Below are positions 1 through 9,738 of a DNA stretch of 64,000 nucleotides, one piece after another (the first letter of the stretch is position 1; every line of letters begins with the position of its first letter). The DNA is taken from assembly GCA_023614405.1 (NCBI GenBank), contig CM042688.1:72960253-73024252 (forward strand). The letters run 5' to 3'. Position numbers and translations under genes: made by a program. The notes beneath the pieces were generated by a model, which had not been told where the DNA came from, did no database searches, and saw only the letters and a program-made list of their open reading frames with translations. The stretch comes from Avena insularis (lineage: Eukaryota; Streptophyta; Magnoliopsida; Poales; Poaceae).

Positions 1-1781
1 TTCCCTTCCCCTTGCCCTTAGAATTTTACAATAAACAATACCATATTTTATTTAGAATCTAAATCCTTTTTTCTTAAGGTGAATTCACAAACAATGATCA
101 CTTGAAATGCAACACAAAACCCTGACCGACTCAGAATGAGTAAGCTAGAATTACAAACAAAGAAGAAAATATACTACAGAAGTGCAATGCAGCAAGATGT
201 AAGGCAACACTATACTTTATTGACTACATTGGTTAGGTAAACCCAAAACAATATCATGAAACTCTATCCATGATTGATTGATACAGGAACAACACCAAAA
301 TTATGGCGGTTTATGACATAATAGCCTTGTGTTGTTCTGATGTGCCCTTTTAGTTAGAGTTATAGGTGGATATAACACGCTACATCAGCCTGAAGTACTA
401 CTCCTTTGCCAATCACGCAATTTTTATTGTTCTATGGCTCGACAGCCGACCAATGCATTAGTAATAATGCACATAAAACTAAAACACGAAAGCTGCAGAG
501 ATGATAGGGTGTTCACTGCTCACTCTCGATGTATCTAAAGCGGATGGCGAACACCTCCTCCATGAGCTTACCATCGGCAAAATCGAGAGTGTGCCAACAC
601 ACGACATATAACTCCCAATGTTCTTTGCACCTTCATCACCGTCACCACTCCACCTCATAAGGGAAAAAAATTAGGATGTAGAATCTGGTTTAGTAGCTTG
701 ACAATGCTTGTGCTCCGATCCTTCCATGTGCTCCCGTTTTTGTCAAAATCCGTACAACAGCCTTTTACTACGGAAACAAAATTAAAGAATCAATTTGCAA
801 TTATATTATCAGCAAAGGTAAAATGGACGACATTACCACGATTAACAATTCTAACAATTCTGACAGCCACACATTCTAAATCCATGGATACTAAACTGAA
901 AGCACAGATCGAAAGGATCATATCGTGAAGATTCGAAGAGAGGGATCTAAGCAGAGGAGGCGATTCAATACCTCAGATCGGGCAGGAACACGGGACGGGG
1001 GCAGGGGCGCCTGCGCTGCCGTTAACCTGATCTTGGGTGGCAGATGGTGGTTCTTGTGTTGGCACGGGCTTCTCAAATTTCTCGGGCTCTTCGGGAACGT
1101 GGAGGCGCGGGAGGCTGAGCGACAGCATCTACTCCTGTAGGTTTGGCCAGCGGCGGATGAGGCGACGGATGAGGCGGCTCAGTACTTGGTAGTCTCCATG
1201 TACGCCACTCGACGACGTCTGCTGCTTCCGCAGCCACACCAAATCCCACCACCGCCTCGCCGGGAGCACCTAGGGCTCATCCTCATTGCCCCTATCCCGT
1301 CTCCATCGTGTCTTGGGCTACAGCTGCATCATTGATGTTGTCGCGAGTAGCGGCCGCGTCGATACCCTACGTAGTCGAACCGCTAGAGGATGCCATGGGA
1401 TGGCAGAGAAGCTCCAAACCTCGAGGTCACGAGGGTGTAGAAGAGACGGCAGGGGCATAATGGGACGGGGGAGAGGATGTACGCGGCGGAGAGGGAGGAG
1501 GAGGTCATGGCGATGGCGATGGTGTGAGTTGTAGCTAGAGGAGGATGAAGGCGGGGATGGCGCGGGCGACATGGGAGGATTGACGAAGGCAGAGGCAGAG
1601 ATGGCAGAGGCGCTCGTGGGGCAGATTTGATGCCGTGATGCGCGACACAATGGTTGGAGGAAGGGGTGATGTAGAGATGTTGTGATGAGGTGGGAGGGTA
1701 AAATGGTCTTATTTGAAAAGTGTTGACGAAACCAGAGACCAGATGAAACAGAGGAAATTCCTTCTTTTTAAGTAGTAGAGA
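1..1781 (-). mobile_element. Helitron, 5'-terminal part (continues left of window)
   Basis: Read on the minus strand, a sequence beginning TCTCTACTACTTAAAAAG starts at 1781, matching the TC-initiated 5' ends of grass Helitrons (known consensus near TCTMTACTA). The flanking base is A, as expected for insertion between A and T. Element C, a relative of the host element A, has the uninterrupted sequence near 22433 (ttaatatgctaaaac), which fixes the junction: everything right of 1781 aligns to C and everything left does not. The 3' end (CTRR after a hairpin) is not found, so it should lie outside the window. The interior carries gene-like pieces on the minus strand. ORFs seen at 1286-1799 are GC-rich shadows and not supported as genes. 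Confidence 0.65.
524..770 (-). pseudogene. RanBP1-domain gene fragment captured in the Helitron
   Basis: Two exon-like segments on the minus strand resemble the Ran-binding domain of RanBP1, the cytosolic protein that stimulates RanGAP-dependent GTP hydrolysis on Ran. The first (about 760 down to 700) reads FDKNGSTWKDRSTSIVKLL, matching the family motif FDK(E/D)G-x-WKERG-x-G-x-VKLL. The second (about 640 down to 524) reads WHTLDFADGKLMEEVFAIRF, matching the DFADGEL..E.FAIRF block. A GTGAGC donor follows this second segment. A one-base deletion near 590 and loss of the middle of the domain show it is not a working gene. Upstream reading near 1140-1000 (HVPEEPEKFEKP) may be another exon but I do not recognise it. 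The assignment rests on motif recall. Confidence 0.6.
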
Positions 1782-2018
1782 TATGCTAAAACAACACATG
1801 ATTCTTTAAAGGCACATTAAGCAATCTCAATTGTTTGTAACAAGTCATGCTACAACAATCACTAAGCATAGATTCAAAGCAATATCAAGCATGACATGAT
1901 AAAGTCTAGGTCATAGTCAAAAACAAGCTTCTTTTATACCACTTAAGCATGAACTTTCCTACTCTTTTCCAATCCAAATCAATTTATTTGAAACTACGTA
2001 TGAATGCGGGGGTCCAAC

Positions 2019-2833
2019 TGTCGTGGTGGTGGCATGGCAGATGCCATGGATAGGCTAAAGATAGGGCCAATGTGTGCTAGGGGAATCTAGGGAGGGAGAA
2101 CGTGGTGATTCCACGCACAGATGTTCTTGTATTCTCTCTATCAATGGTGTTTACATGTACTCCTCAAGCTCTTGGTGAGAAGGAGACTATGTCTCTTACT
2201 CCCCACAAGCTAGCTCTAGAGTTCTATCTAAGACAGAGAAAATGATCGATCCCCTTCTATGGAGGCCCCGGTGCTCCTTATATAGGGGAGCCTGAGTTAC
2301 AAAGTTAGGGCACACGTGGCGGCATATTCTTCGAATACGCCCCTTGACTAAAGCTAGATGCTTCTTTATTCTCTTTAACGGCTCGTTCGGGCTTTGGACG
2401 TAACCCGCAACGTAATCCTCGTCTTTAAGCGTCATCAGACACTGGCTACGTCAGCCGACATTGCCCGCGTCATCTTGGTCGCCCCTGACCCACTGGTCCT
2501 CCTCTTTGCTTTGCTTCGCTCATGTTACAGCTAATAAAGCCACCTTTTGACCAGCGGGAGATTCCTTCCTTCTATTGGAAGCCATATGATAGCCCGGCCA
2601 GCGCGTGGCTAATCCGTCTACGAATGTACCTGCAAAATAGATAGACAAACATGGCCGGCATATATCTTATGCTGGCCGGGCTACGGCTAAGGATATGCTC
2701 CATGGGTCAGGTCACTTCATGGTTTGGCCTGGCTTGAGGTGATCCGGTCAGCACTTGCTTTGACCGCGTCGTACCCCGGCTAACTCGGCCTTTATACCCC
2801 GTCGTTACCCTACCCGGGGGTATCCCCCCAACA
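2019..2833 (-). mobile_element. Solo LTR (gypsy-like) inserted in element A
   Basis: The 815-bp segment starts TGTCGTGG and ends CCCAACA on the plus strand and is flanked by ccaac (2014-2018) and acaac (2834-2838), a 5-bp target duplication with one mismatch. Element C has the empty site near 22660 (gggggtccaaccaattta). A TATA-like CTATATAAGG on the minus strand near 2280 gives a minus orientation. There is no internal region, PBS or second LTR, so it is a solo LTR left by recombination. The 79-codon minus ORF at 2196-2435 lies in the LTR and is not thought to be a gene. Confidence 0.75.
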
Positions 2834-2838
2834 ACAAC

Positions 2839-3695
2839 CAATTTATTCAAGCAAACTAAGCAAACTAAAACTAAAAACACAAACGAAGACGCTCCAAGAA
2901 CAACACAATTGTGCATGAAACAATAAAAGTGAAGTGTTTGGAAGAAAACCTGAGATTTTTATTGATGAAGAAGGGGATGCCTTGGGCATCCTCAAGCTTT
3001 GACGCTTGTACTTCTTGAATATTTCTTGGGGTGACACGGGTGGCATCCCCAAGCTTGAGCTTTTGTCCAACTTCATCTTATCACATTGTTCTTCCCTACA
3101 CTTTAAAATTTCCTTCATACAAAACTTCACACAATCTTCATTAGCAGCATTAGTGTATTCAAGATAATAAGTCTTTTGATTCAGTTTCAACACAAGTAAA
3201 ACTTCCATTAAAACAGGAGCTATTGTAGCACTTCCTTTTAAAAGTTCAAGAATTTGGCAATAACTCAAAGAGAAAGAGATTAAGAGGCAAATGAAAATAA
3301 TGGCAGAAATCTGTCAAAACAGACCAGCAGGTAAAAACTGATTTTTTTCGAAGACCTTCTGTTGCTCAAATCGAAAAGTGTGAAACTAACGAAAGTTCGA
3401 TAACAACCTGGGGCAGAAGCACAAGAAATTACAGCTCAATCCGACATACATAGATTTTTCACAAATTTTTACAGCGAAGCACAAAAATCTATTTCAGGAC
3501 AACAACTTTATCAAGCATTACCTCTCTCTCATTAGAGGTTACTCTGGGCACAAAAACCACACAAAAAGGATAAGGAGAGGTTATTACTGAAGCAATAACT
3601 TCTAAGACTCAACAAAAGATTCCTAAAGAAATTTGGTTTATCTCCCAATAAGTGCTTTTCTTTAACGCCTTTGAGCTAGGCATAAGAAGCAAGAA
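2839..3695 (-). other. Element A noncoding internal region
   Basis: No gene is supported. The segment is colinear with 22660-23450 of element C, for example the repeated gcttgg/gatgccttgggcatcc stretch near 2970 and 22750, which forms short palindromes (ggatgccttgggcatcc). Its right end (about 3645-3680) carries a block, read on minus as AAAGCACTTATTGGGAG, that recurs just after the gag/protease region in elements C and D. Confidence 0.6.
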
Positions 3696-4118
3696 TCAAG
3701 TATTCTCAAATGAAGAAGCATTAAAACCAAATTTCTTGCCCCTACCTTTCTTACCTTTATTCTTATCCTTGGGGAACATATGATTGTTTGGTGGAGAAGA
3801 AAAATGCATGATGCCATTTTCCACATCTATTATTGCTCCAAAGAGTTTTACTAGGCATCTTCCAAGTGTAATTTGTCCTTTTCCTACACATTCAATAACA
3901 AGATAATCAGTAGACACCACTTTCCCTTGAATCTTTGTAAACACTCCTTCAACTATTCCAATGGGTAATATTGCGGTATTATTAGTAAGAGATATTTCTT
4001 CTCCCCCTTCAGAAAGTCCCCAAAGATTCATAGATATCTTTAGGCATAAGACAGAATTCAGACATGATATCACAACGAGCATAATTTTTTTATGGCAATT
4101 TTTACTATAGGAAGCCAT
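3696..4118 (-). pseudogene. Element A protease-like remnant
   Basis: The minus ORF includes LPIGIVEGVFTKIQGKVVSTD and LGRCLVKLFGAIIDVENG, which resemble the C-terminal half of the gypsy aspartic protease domain (the LP-x-G-I-V...V...D-x-x-V and ILGRPFL...AIID blocks that are intact in B at 10060-10210). The catalytic D-(S/T/L)-G-A motif is missing and the ORF ends in lysine- and asparagine-rich sequence with no RT. It overlaps the gag ORF in another frame, so a frameshift separates the two. A remnant of gag-pol cut short before RT. Confidence 0.55.
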
Positions 4119-4540
4119 TTTGAAGATTCAGAATTTATTGGAACATATTCATGATGCTCTCTAAGCATGTTATAGCATTCTTTTAAACTAGCTGTGTTGG
4201 TCTCAAGAGTGTTCAGTCTAGCCATAATATTTATAATGGAGGAATCATATTTGCTAGGCAAGTCATATGTTGCAACCAACTTTTTTATGGCATTAAAAGC
4301 TTCACCCTCATTGCATTGGAGGAAATCTCCTCCTACTGCAGCATCCAAAGCATATCTATAGCAAAGGGTAGTTCCAAAGTAAAAACTGCGAAGAAACAAG
4401 CTTAGAGTCATTTTAGGTTCAGTTTTTGCAAGTAAATCAGAGATTCTAGACCAAGCTTCTTTGAAACTCTCTTCAATTCCTTGTTTGAAAATAAAAATCG
4501 TTTCCTCAGGCGACATAGTGATTGGAGCAATGCTAGACAT
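4070..4540 (-). CDS. Element A gag-like ORF (Athila-type, partial)
   Basis: A 156-codon minus ORF beginning MSSIAPITMSPEETI. It contains ESFKEAWSRISDLLAKTEP and KMTLSLFLRSFYFG, typical of the retrotransposon gag helical region of Athila-type elements, where a short acidic and aromatic helix set forms the capsid. Gag would package the element's RNA in virus-like particles in the cytoplasm. It is shorter than a full Athila gag, has no zinc knuckle, and runs out into the protease-like remnant in a different frame. It starts about 190 bp inside the PBS, the normal place for gag. Confidence 0.55.
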   Translation of the reverse strand: MSSIAPITMSPEETIFIFKQGIEESFKEAWSRISDLLAKTEPKMTLSLFLRSFYFGTTLCYRYALDAAVGGDFLQCNEGEAFNAIKKLVATYDLPSKYDSSIINIMARLNTLETNTASLKECYNMLREHHEYVPINSESSKWLPIVKIAIKKLCSL

Positions 4541-4730
4541 AATAGCAACTTGAGATAGAAACTATTTTCTGTGTGTGTTTTTAATATAAAGAAGCAAACT
4601 AGTACAACTATTTTGTGTGTGTTTTTTATAAAAGAAACAAGCAAACAAAGAAGAAATAAACTAAGCAAAACAAAAAAAACAAAGTAAAGAGATTGGTTAT
4701 GAGGGACTCCCCTTATGAAAATGTCCTCGA

Positions 4731-4749
4731 CTCCCCAACAATGGCGCTA
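4731..4749 (-). other. Primer binding site of element A
   Basis: The minus-strand sequence TAGCGCCATTGTTGGGGAG lies 11 bp inside the LTR end. It resembles the TGGCGCCGTTGCCGGGGA sites complementary to the 3' end of tRNA-Asp used by Athila-lineage elements, with a few changes. Confidence 0.65.
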
Positions 4750-4760
4750 GAAAAAAGGCT

Positions 4761-6319
4761 TGATGGCTCAAAATATATTCGAGCTCGTTGGGGAACCCCA
4801 AGAAGAAGGTATGATGAGCACAACAGCAAGTTTCCCTCAGTTATGAAACCAAGGTTATCGAACCAGTAGGAGCAAGGAAACACCTCCAAGGTGTTGTTTC
4901 CAACTTGGAATCCTGCACAACACAATCCACAGAACTTTGCCCCCAACTTACAGTGAGGTTGTCAATCTCACCGGTTTTGCGGAAAACAAAGGATTAAACA
5001 AATTGTGTGGAAGATAGTAATTTCTTGCAGAAAGTAAACAGTAAATAGTAAATAGATAATAGATTGATGGTAAACGAATGGACCGGGGTCCATAGTTCAC
5101 TAGAGGTGGTTCTCCTTAAGATAGATGACATGTTGGGTGAACAAATTACAGCGGGGCAATTGATAGATACCGAGTAAGCATACATGCATATACTAATCAT
5201 CTTGACTCCTACGATATTTGATTAGGCATTACAACATTATACATAGACCGTAATCCAACTGTATCTATGACTAATAATCCACCTTCAGGTTATCATCTGA
5301 ACCCCCTCCAATATTAAGTTGCAAGCAGCAGATAATTGCATTAAGCAAAGTGTGTAAAGTAAACAATATGATTGCCCCATGGACAAAGGATTATTGTTTT
5401 CTCCCTAGTAGCAACAGCACATCTAGTACCTTAGAGATTTCTGTCACTTCCCCAGATTACTAGAGGCATGAACCCACTATCGAGCATAAATACTCCCTCT
5501 TGGAGTTGCTAGCATCTACTTGGCCAAGATAGCTACTAACAACGGAAAGCATGCAAGATCACAAATAACATAGACATGATAGAATCAATAATCAATCTGA
5601 AATAGCATCTCAATATCCATCGGATCCCTGCAAACACAACATGTAAGATTACAAATAGATGATCTTGATCATGAACGGAGTTCACAAGATCTAAACATGG
5701 TAGCACAAAGGAGGAGAACCAACTATCTAGCTACTACATGGACCCGTAGTCCAGGGATGAACTACTCACGCATCACACCGGAGGCAGGCATGGTGATGAA
5801 GAAGGCCTCCAGGGTGATCTCTCCCCTCCGACAGGGTGCCGGGAAGAGCTTCAGATCCCTCCTGATCTAGGGATGGAGATGACGGCGGCTACAGACTCTT
5901 TCGTGGAATTTTGATTGGGTACTTAGGGTTTTCGTCAAGGGAGGCTTTTATAGGCGAAGGGGCAAGGTCGGTGGAGTCTCGAGGGGCCCACACCAGGTGG
6001 CGACACGCCTAGGGTTGGCCGCGCCACCCTAGGGTGTGGCCGCCTCGTGGCCCCCCTTCGGCTGCCCTCCGGACTCCGTGTTGCTTCGGGTAAAATATTG
6101 ACTTTAGATTTTGTCCGGTCCAATTCTGAGAATATTTTCTTACTAGCTTTTCTAAAACCAAAAACAGCAGAAAACAGGCAACTGGCACTATGGCATCTTG
6201 TTAATAGGTTAGTTTCAGAAAATGTGTAAAAGTACTCCAAAGTGTGGACAAAACATAAGAAAGTAGATATAAAACAAGCAAGGAACATCAAAAATTATAG
6301 ATACGTTTACAACGTATCA
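4761..6319 (-). repeat. 5' LTR of element A
   Basis: A 1559-bp LTR, TGATGGCTC...AACGTATCA on plus. On minus it starts TGATACGTTGTAAACGTATC. The U3 terminal 230 bp (about 6100-6319) are clearly homologous to the U3 end of the element C LTRs (20590-20823), but the opposite (U5) end is unrelated to C. The adjacent 3' flank is attgc at 6320-6324; the matching target duplication should be outside the window. The ORFs at 5935-6291 lie in the LTR and are shadows. Confidence 0.8.
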
Positions 6320-6324
6320 ATTGC

Positions 6325-7122
6325 CCCAGCTCCTCCGGGGACTCCACCTTCGGGATGAGAACAATGAATGTTTTATTAATAATGGCTGGATCATCATCAC
6401 CCTACAAAACCCTTATAACAACTTAGGTCACTTCCTTCCTGCACAGCTCCCCATGACGCTGAAAAAATGCGCTGGGTATCCATCAGGTCCTGGAGCCTAC
6501 GTTGGGAACATCTGGAACAAGGCGTCCTTCACCTCCTTCTCTGAAAAAGGCCGAATCAGTGCCTCATTCATCTCCTCGGTCGCCTTCACTAGAACCGTCT
6601 CAAGCATTGTCTCCATACTCGACGTACCCTCCGACATGTATAACTATTTATAGAATACCGTGGTCTCGCTTCCCATCTCCTTCTCATCAACAATGATTGA
6701 TCTGTATCCTCTTTTAATCTTCGAGATTTTATTCTTCTTCTTCCGTTGACTTGATCTCATATGATTTTTTTGTATTCTTGTCTTCGGTCGTGAGCTATTG
6801 TAGCCTCGCACGTTGCTGCCACATGATATCTTCTCTATGGCTTAGTTCAACAACTCTGTTCGTCACCTTTATTTCAGCATGAGAGGGCCCAATTCTCAAC
6901 GGATCAGCCTGCATCACCTCAAGTTCAGCTTTGAGCTTACTTAGCTCGAGCTTCACATTGCCAAAAGTGCCCATGTTCCACTCGCTCAGTTGTGTAGACA
7001 TATTTTGCAACTTAGTATTCAAATCATACACAGTTGTCACCTCACCTCCTTGCTGCCATGCCTGAGCCAACATAGGAGTAAACTGCTCATGCTCCTCCCA
7101 CATGAGCTCATATCTGAAATTG
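6325..7122 (-). pseudogene. LINE1 ORF2 linker and reverse transcriptase N-terminus
   Basis: Read leftwards from 7122: FRYELMWEEHEQF..W (the post-endonuclease helix typical of plant L1 ORF2), a coiled stretch around WNMGTFGNVKLELSKLKAEL, then an RT entry block around 6490-6400 with APGPDGYPAHFF and near 6330 IVLIPKV-like sequence just before the expected FRPISL motif. Element A is inserted exactly there. Stops at about 6797, 6650 and 6500 and frame changes break it. Reverse transcriptase would copy the LINE RNA at a nicked target site. Confidence 0.75.
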
Positions 7123-7127
7123 TTGCC

Positions 7128-8641
7128 TGATACGTCCATTTTGCATCACTATTCTATGTCATAATTCACTATTATTCATTGATATATTTCGTATTGAGAG
7201 GTGATACTTATGTTATTTCATCTGTTTTTGCATGGTTGATGACTTTTGGAGCATGGACCGCTGCAGTCAGAATTCTGATGGAAAAGGTGTTGTTTGGAGG
7301 CAAAATTCGCGAAGATCAAAAAATCCGGGAAAATATACGAAAAATCCTATTTTTCCAGAAGACAAAGGAAGCCAGAAGGGGCTGGAGATGGGCCACAGGG
7401 GGCCTACACCACCCCCTGGCGCGGGTAGCCCTAGGCCACGCCAGCAGGTGGTGTGGCCGCCCTGGCCCACTCCAGGCTCTCCCCTCTAGCATATATTATC
7501 CTCTCGAAACCCTAAGACTCGGGGAGTGACCACAGAAAGATTTCGCCGCCTCTGCAGGGCGGAAAACACCGAGAGAGAAAGATCTCTCTAGCAGACAGAT
7601 TTCTGCCGGGGGAATTCCTTCCTAGAGAGGGGAGATCGTCGCCATTAACACCACCATCAAGCTAGACTTCATCAGGATCATCATCATCATCACCACCACC
7701 ATCATCACCATCAGCACCCTCATCACCATCTCCATATTGCTGTAACAATTGGGTTGAATCTTGCAAAGTTCATAGGGGAAACTTTCTCGGTGTTAATTAC
7801 TCTTTGTAGTTGATGCTATTGAGTGAACCATTGAATTATTGTTTATGTTCAGATTGTTATACATCATTATTCCATCTCTGATCATGATCCATATGATGTC
7901 TTGTGAGTAGTTCATTTTGTTCTTGAGGACATGGGAGAAGTCATGTTGTTAGTAATGGAATTGTGTTGAGAAAGATTCAATAGTTTGATATTTAAGTTGT
8001 GGTGTACTTCTTATAGTGGTGTCATGTGAACGTCGACTACATGACACTTCACCTATATGGGCCTAGGGGAATGCATTGTGTATTTGGTTACTAATCGTAG
8101 GGGTTGTCGGAGTGATAGAAACCTAAACCCCCGTTAGGAAACCATTGCACAAGGGACGTAAGGGTCTTAGAGTTTAAAGCTATGGTTAGGTTTCTACCTT
8201 AATTACTTTCTTGTACTTACGGATGTTTGCAAGGGGTATAATCACAAGTATGTATTAGTCCTAGGAAGGTCGGTACATTAGCACAGGTTCACCCACACAA
8301 CACTTAGCAAGCTAAAGAAGATTAATCAACTATATGAAGCGAAAGCACTTGACAGTCTTCCCATGTGTCCTCGAGAACGTTTGGTCATCTTAAGTAATAC
8401 AACCGGATTGTCCTTTCCTGCATAAAGGATTGGGCCACTTGCTGCATTTATTCCTACTGTCTTTTATTTACTCGTACTTTGTTTACTTGCTTTATCAAAA
8501 ACCCCTAAAATTCCGTTTGCTAAGTATTTGTAGAGAATTCCTGATCCATACCACTAGCCAGCACCTTCTGCTCCTCGTTGGGTTCGACACTCTTACTTAT
8601 CGAAAATACTGCGATACACCCCCTATACTTGTGGGTCATCA
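7128..8641 (+). repeat. 5' LTR of element B
   Basis: A 1514-bp LTR from TGATACGTCC to GGGTCATCA. A TATA-like tatattatcc lies near 7492, and an (ATC/ACC)-rich microsatellite follows at 7678-7733 in the likely transcribed leader. Its last 39 bp are the same as the U5 end of the element C LTR, whereas the U3 ends differ. The small ORFs at 7179-7529 and 8430-8771 are inside the LTR and not genes. Confidence 0.92.
7678..7733 (+). repeat. ATC/ACC trinucleotide microsatellite in 5' LTR
   Basis: A run of atc, acc and agc triplets in the LTR downstream of the TATA-like box. The 3' LTR copy (16799-16852) lacks one acc unit, so the tract length has changed since insertion. Confidence 0.8.
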
Positions 8642-8652
8642 AGACTATTTTC

Positions 8653-8671
8653 TGGCGTCGTTGTCGGGGAG
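8653..8671 (+). other. Primer binding site of element B
   Basis: TGGCGTCGTTGTCGGGGAG, 11 bp after the LTR end, close to the tRNA-Asp-complementary site of Athila-type elements (TGGCGCCGTTGCCGGGGA). The two C-to-T changes are typical of old methylated copies. Confidence 0.8.
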
Positions 8672-8758
8672 TGAAGCGCTATTGGAGAGTGGAACTGGTA
8701 AAGGAAACTTCTACTATGAGTATTGTTTACTTCTGTTAGTTGCTTTATTTTTGTTATG

Positions 8759-9738
8759 GATAATTCGCTGAGTTTCTTATTTGGTAATGCTACTACCACT
8801 TCTAAGGTAGTAGATAAACTACCACCTGCTGAGAATGATGTTTTCAAAATACCTACAAGAATTATTGATCGTGTTATGGATAACTACTATGTTGGGGATG
8901 GAACTGTCCATCCCGGTGATCATTTGCTCTTTATACACGAATTATGCGGGTTGTTCAAGTGTGCAGGTATTACTACAGATCAAGTTAAGAAGAAGTTATT
9001 CTCATTATCACTGAAAGGAAGAGCTGAGGAATGGTATAAGCTGCTGAAGAATGGTCAAGCTCTAGAATGGGAGGAAATAATGCCTCTCTTTTATTCAAGG
9101 TTTAATCCTCCTAGTGAGATTCATAAAGATCGGAATCAAATATACAACTTTTGGCCTCTTGATGGAGAGAGTACAGCCCAAGCTTGGGGGAGATTGAAGT
9201 TACTAATGCTCAAATGTCCCATTCATGAGCTCCCCAACAATATTATTATCAATAACTTTATGCAAGACTCCCTCTACATGACAAGGATTTATTGGATGCT
9301 TCTTGTGCTGGATCATTCACTCGCATGGAAGAAGAAGCTAAATGGGATCTTCTGGACCGCATTCAAGATAATGCTGAAGCTTGGGAGAATGACAAAGGTA
9401 GAAAGTCAGGTATAAATTATGATTATGAATGCATTGAATCTTTTATGGGAACTGATGACTTTCAAAATATTAGTAATGCTTATGGTCTTGATTTGAAAGT
9501 TATTACGAATTGCTTTAGAGCTTTTGCTTCTTATATTGAAATTCCGAAAAGGGGATGGAATAAATACTATGCACCTTACAAAGATATTGTTGACTATGTT
9601 CCTATTGGGAGTGCTGAGTATTGCATTATTGATCCCATCTTACCTGAACCTTATATCGAGAAGATTCCCTTCCTAGAAAAGGTAAAGGATCATCCTATGA
9701 TAACTAATGTAATCACCAAAAGTGAAAAAGAACTGTAA
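8759..9738 (+). pseudogene. Element B gag, frameshifted
   Basis: The ATG at 8759 (MDNSLSFLFGNATT) is chosen because it lies just inside the leader and opens the gag-like reading. The retrotransposon gag domain covers roughly residues 50-180: HPGDHLLFIHELCGLFK, SLKGRAEEWYKLL, and FYSRFNPP. A one-base deletion near 9280 shifts the reading; the other frame continues from about 9292 (FTRMEEEAKWDLLDRIQDN) to 9738. Gag forms the virus-like particle in the cytoplasm. No zinc knuckle is seen, as in other Athila gags. It is joined to pol with little or no gap. Confidence 0.82.

Larger units (their letters stand above)
1782..6319 (-). mobile_element. Element A: Athila-lineage LTR retrotransposon, non-autonomous, 3' part outside window
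   Basis: In minus orientation the 5' LTR spans 6319 to 4761, followed by a primer binding site, gag-like and protease-like remnants (4540-3696) and noncoding sequence to the left. No reverse transcriptase or integrase is seen. It is inserted in the RT region of LINE1: LINE sequence resumes directly at 6320. Its 3' LTR is not in the window because the Helitron interrupts the internal region at 1781. Its internal sequence is colinear with that of element C, which makes the solo LTR insertion at 2019-2833 and the Helitron junction visible as gaps in the alignment. Confidence 0.75.

Noticed and set aside
1286..1799. ORFs on both strands (82-138 codons)
   Set aside because: Simple Arg- or Ser/Pro-rich translations of a GC-rich segment; the longest one runs across the Helitron end.
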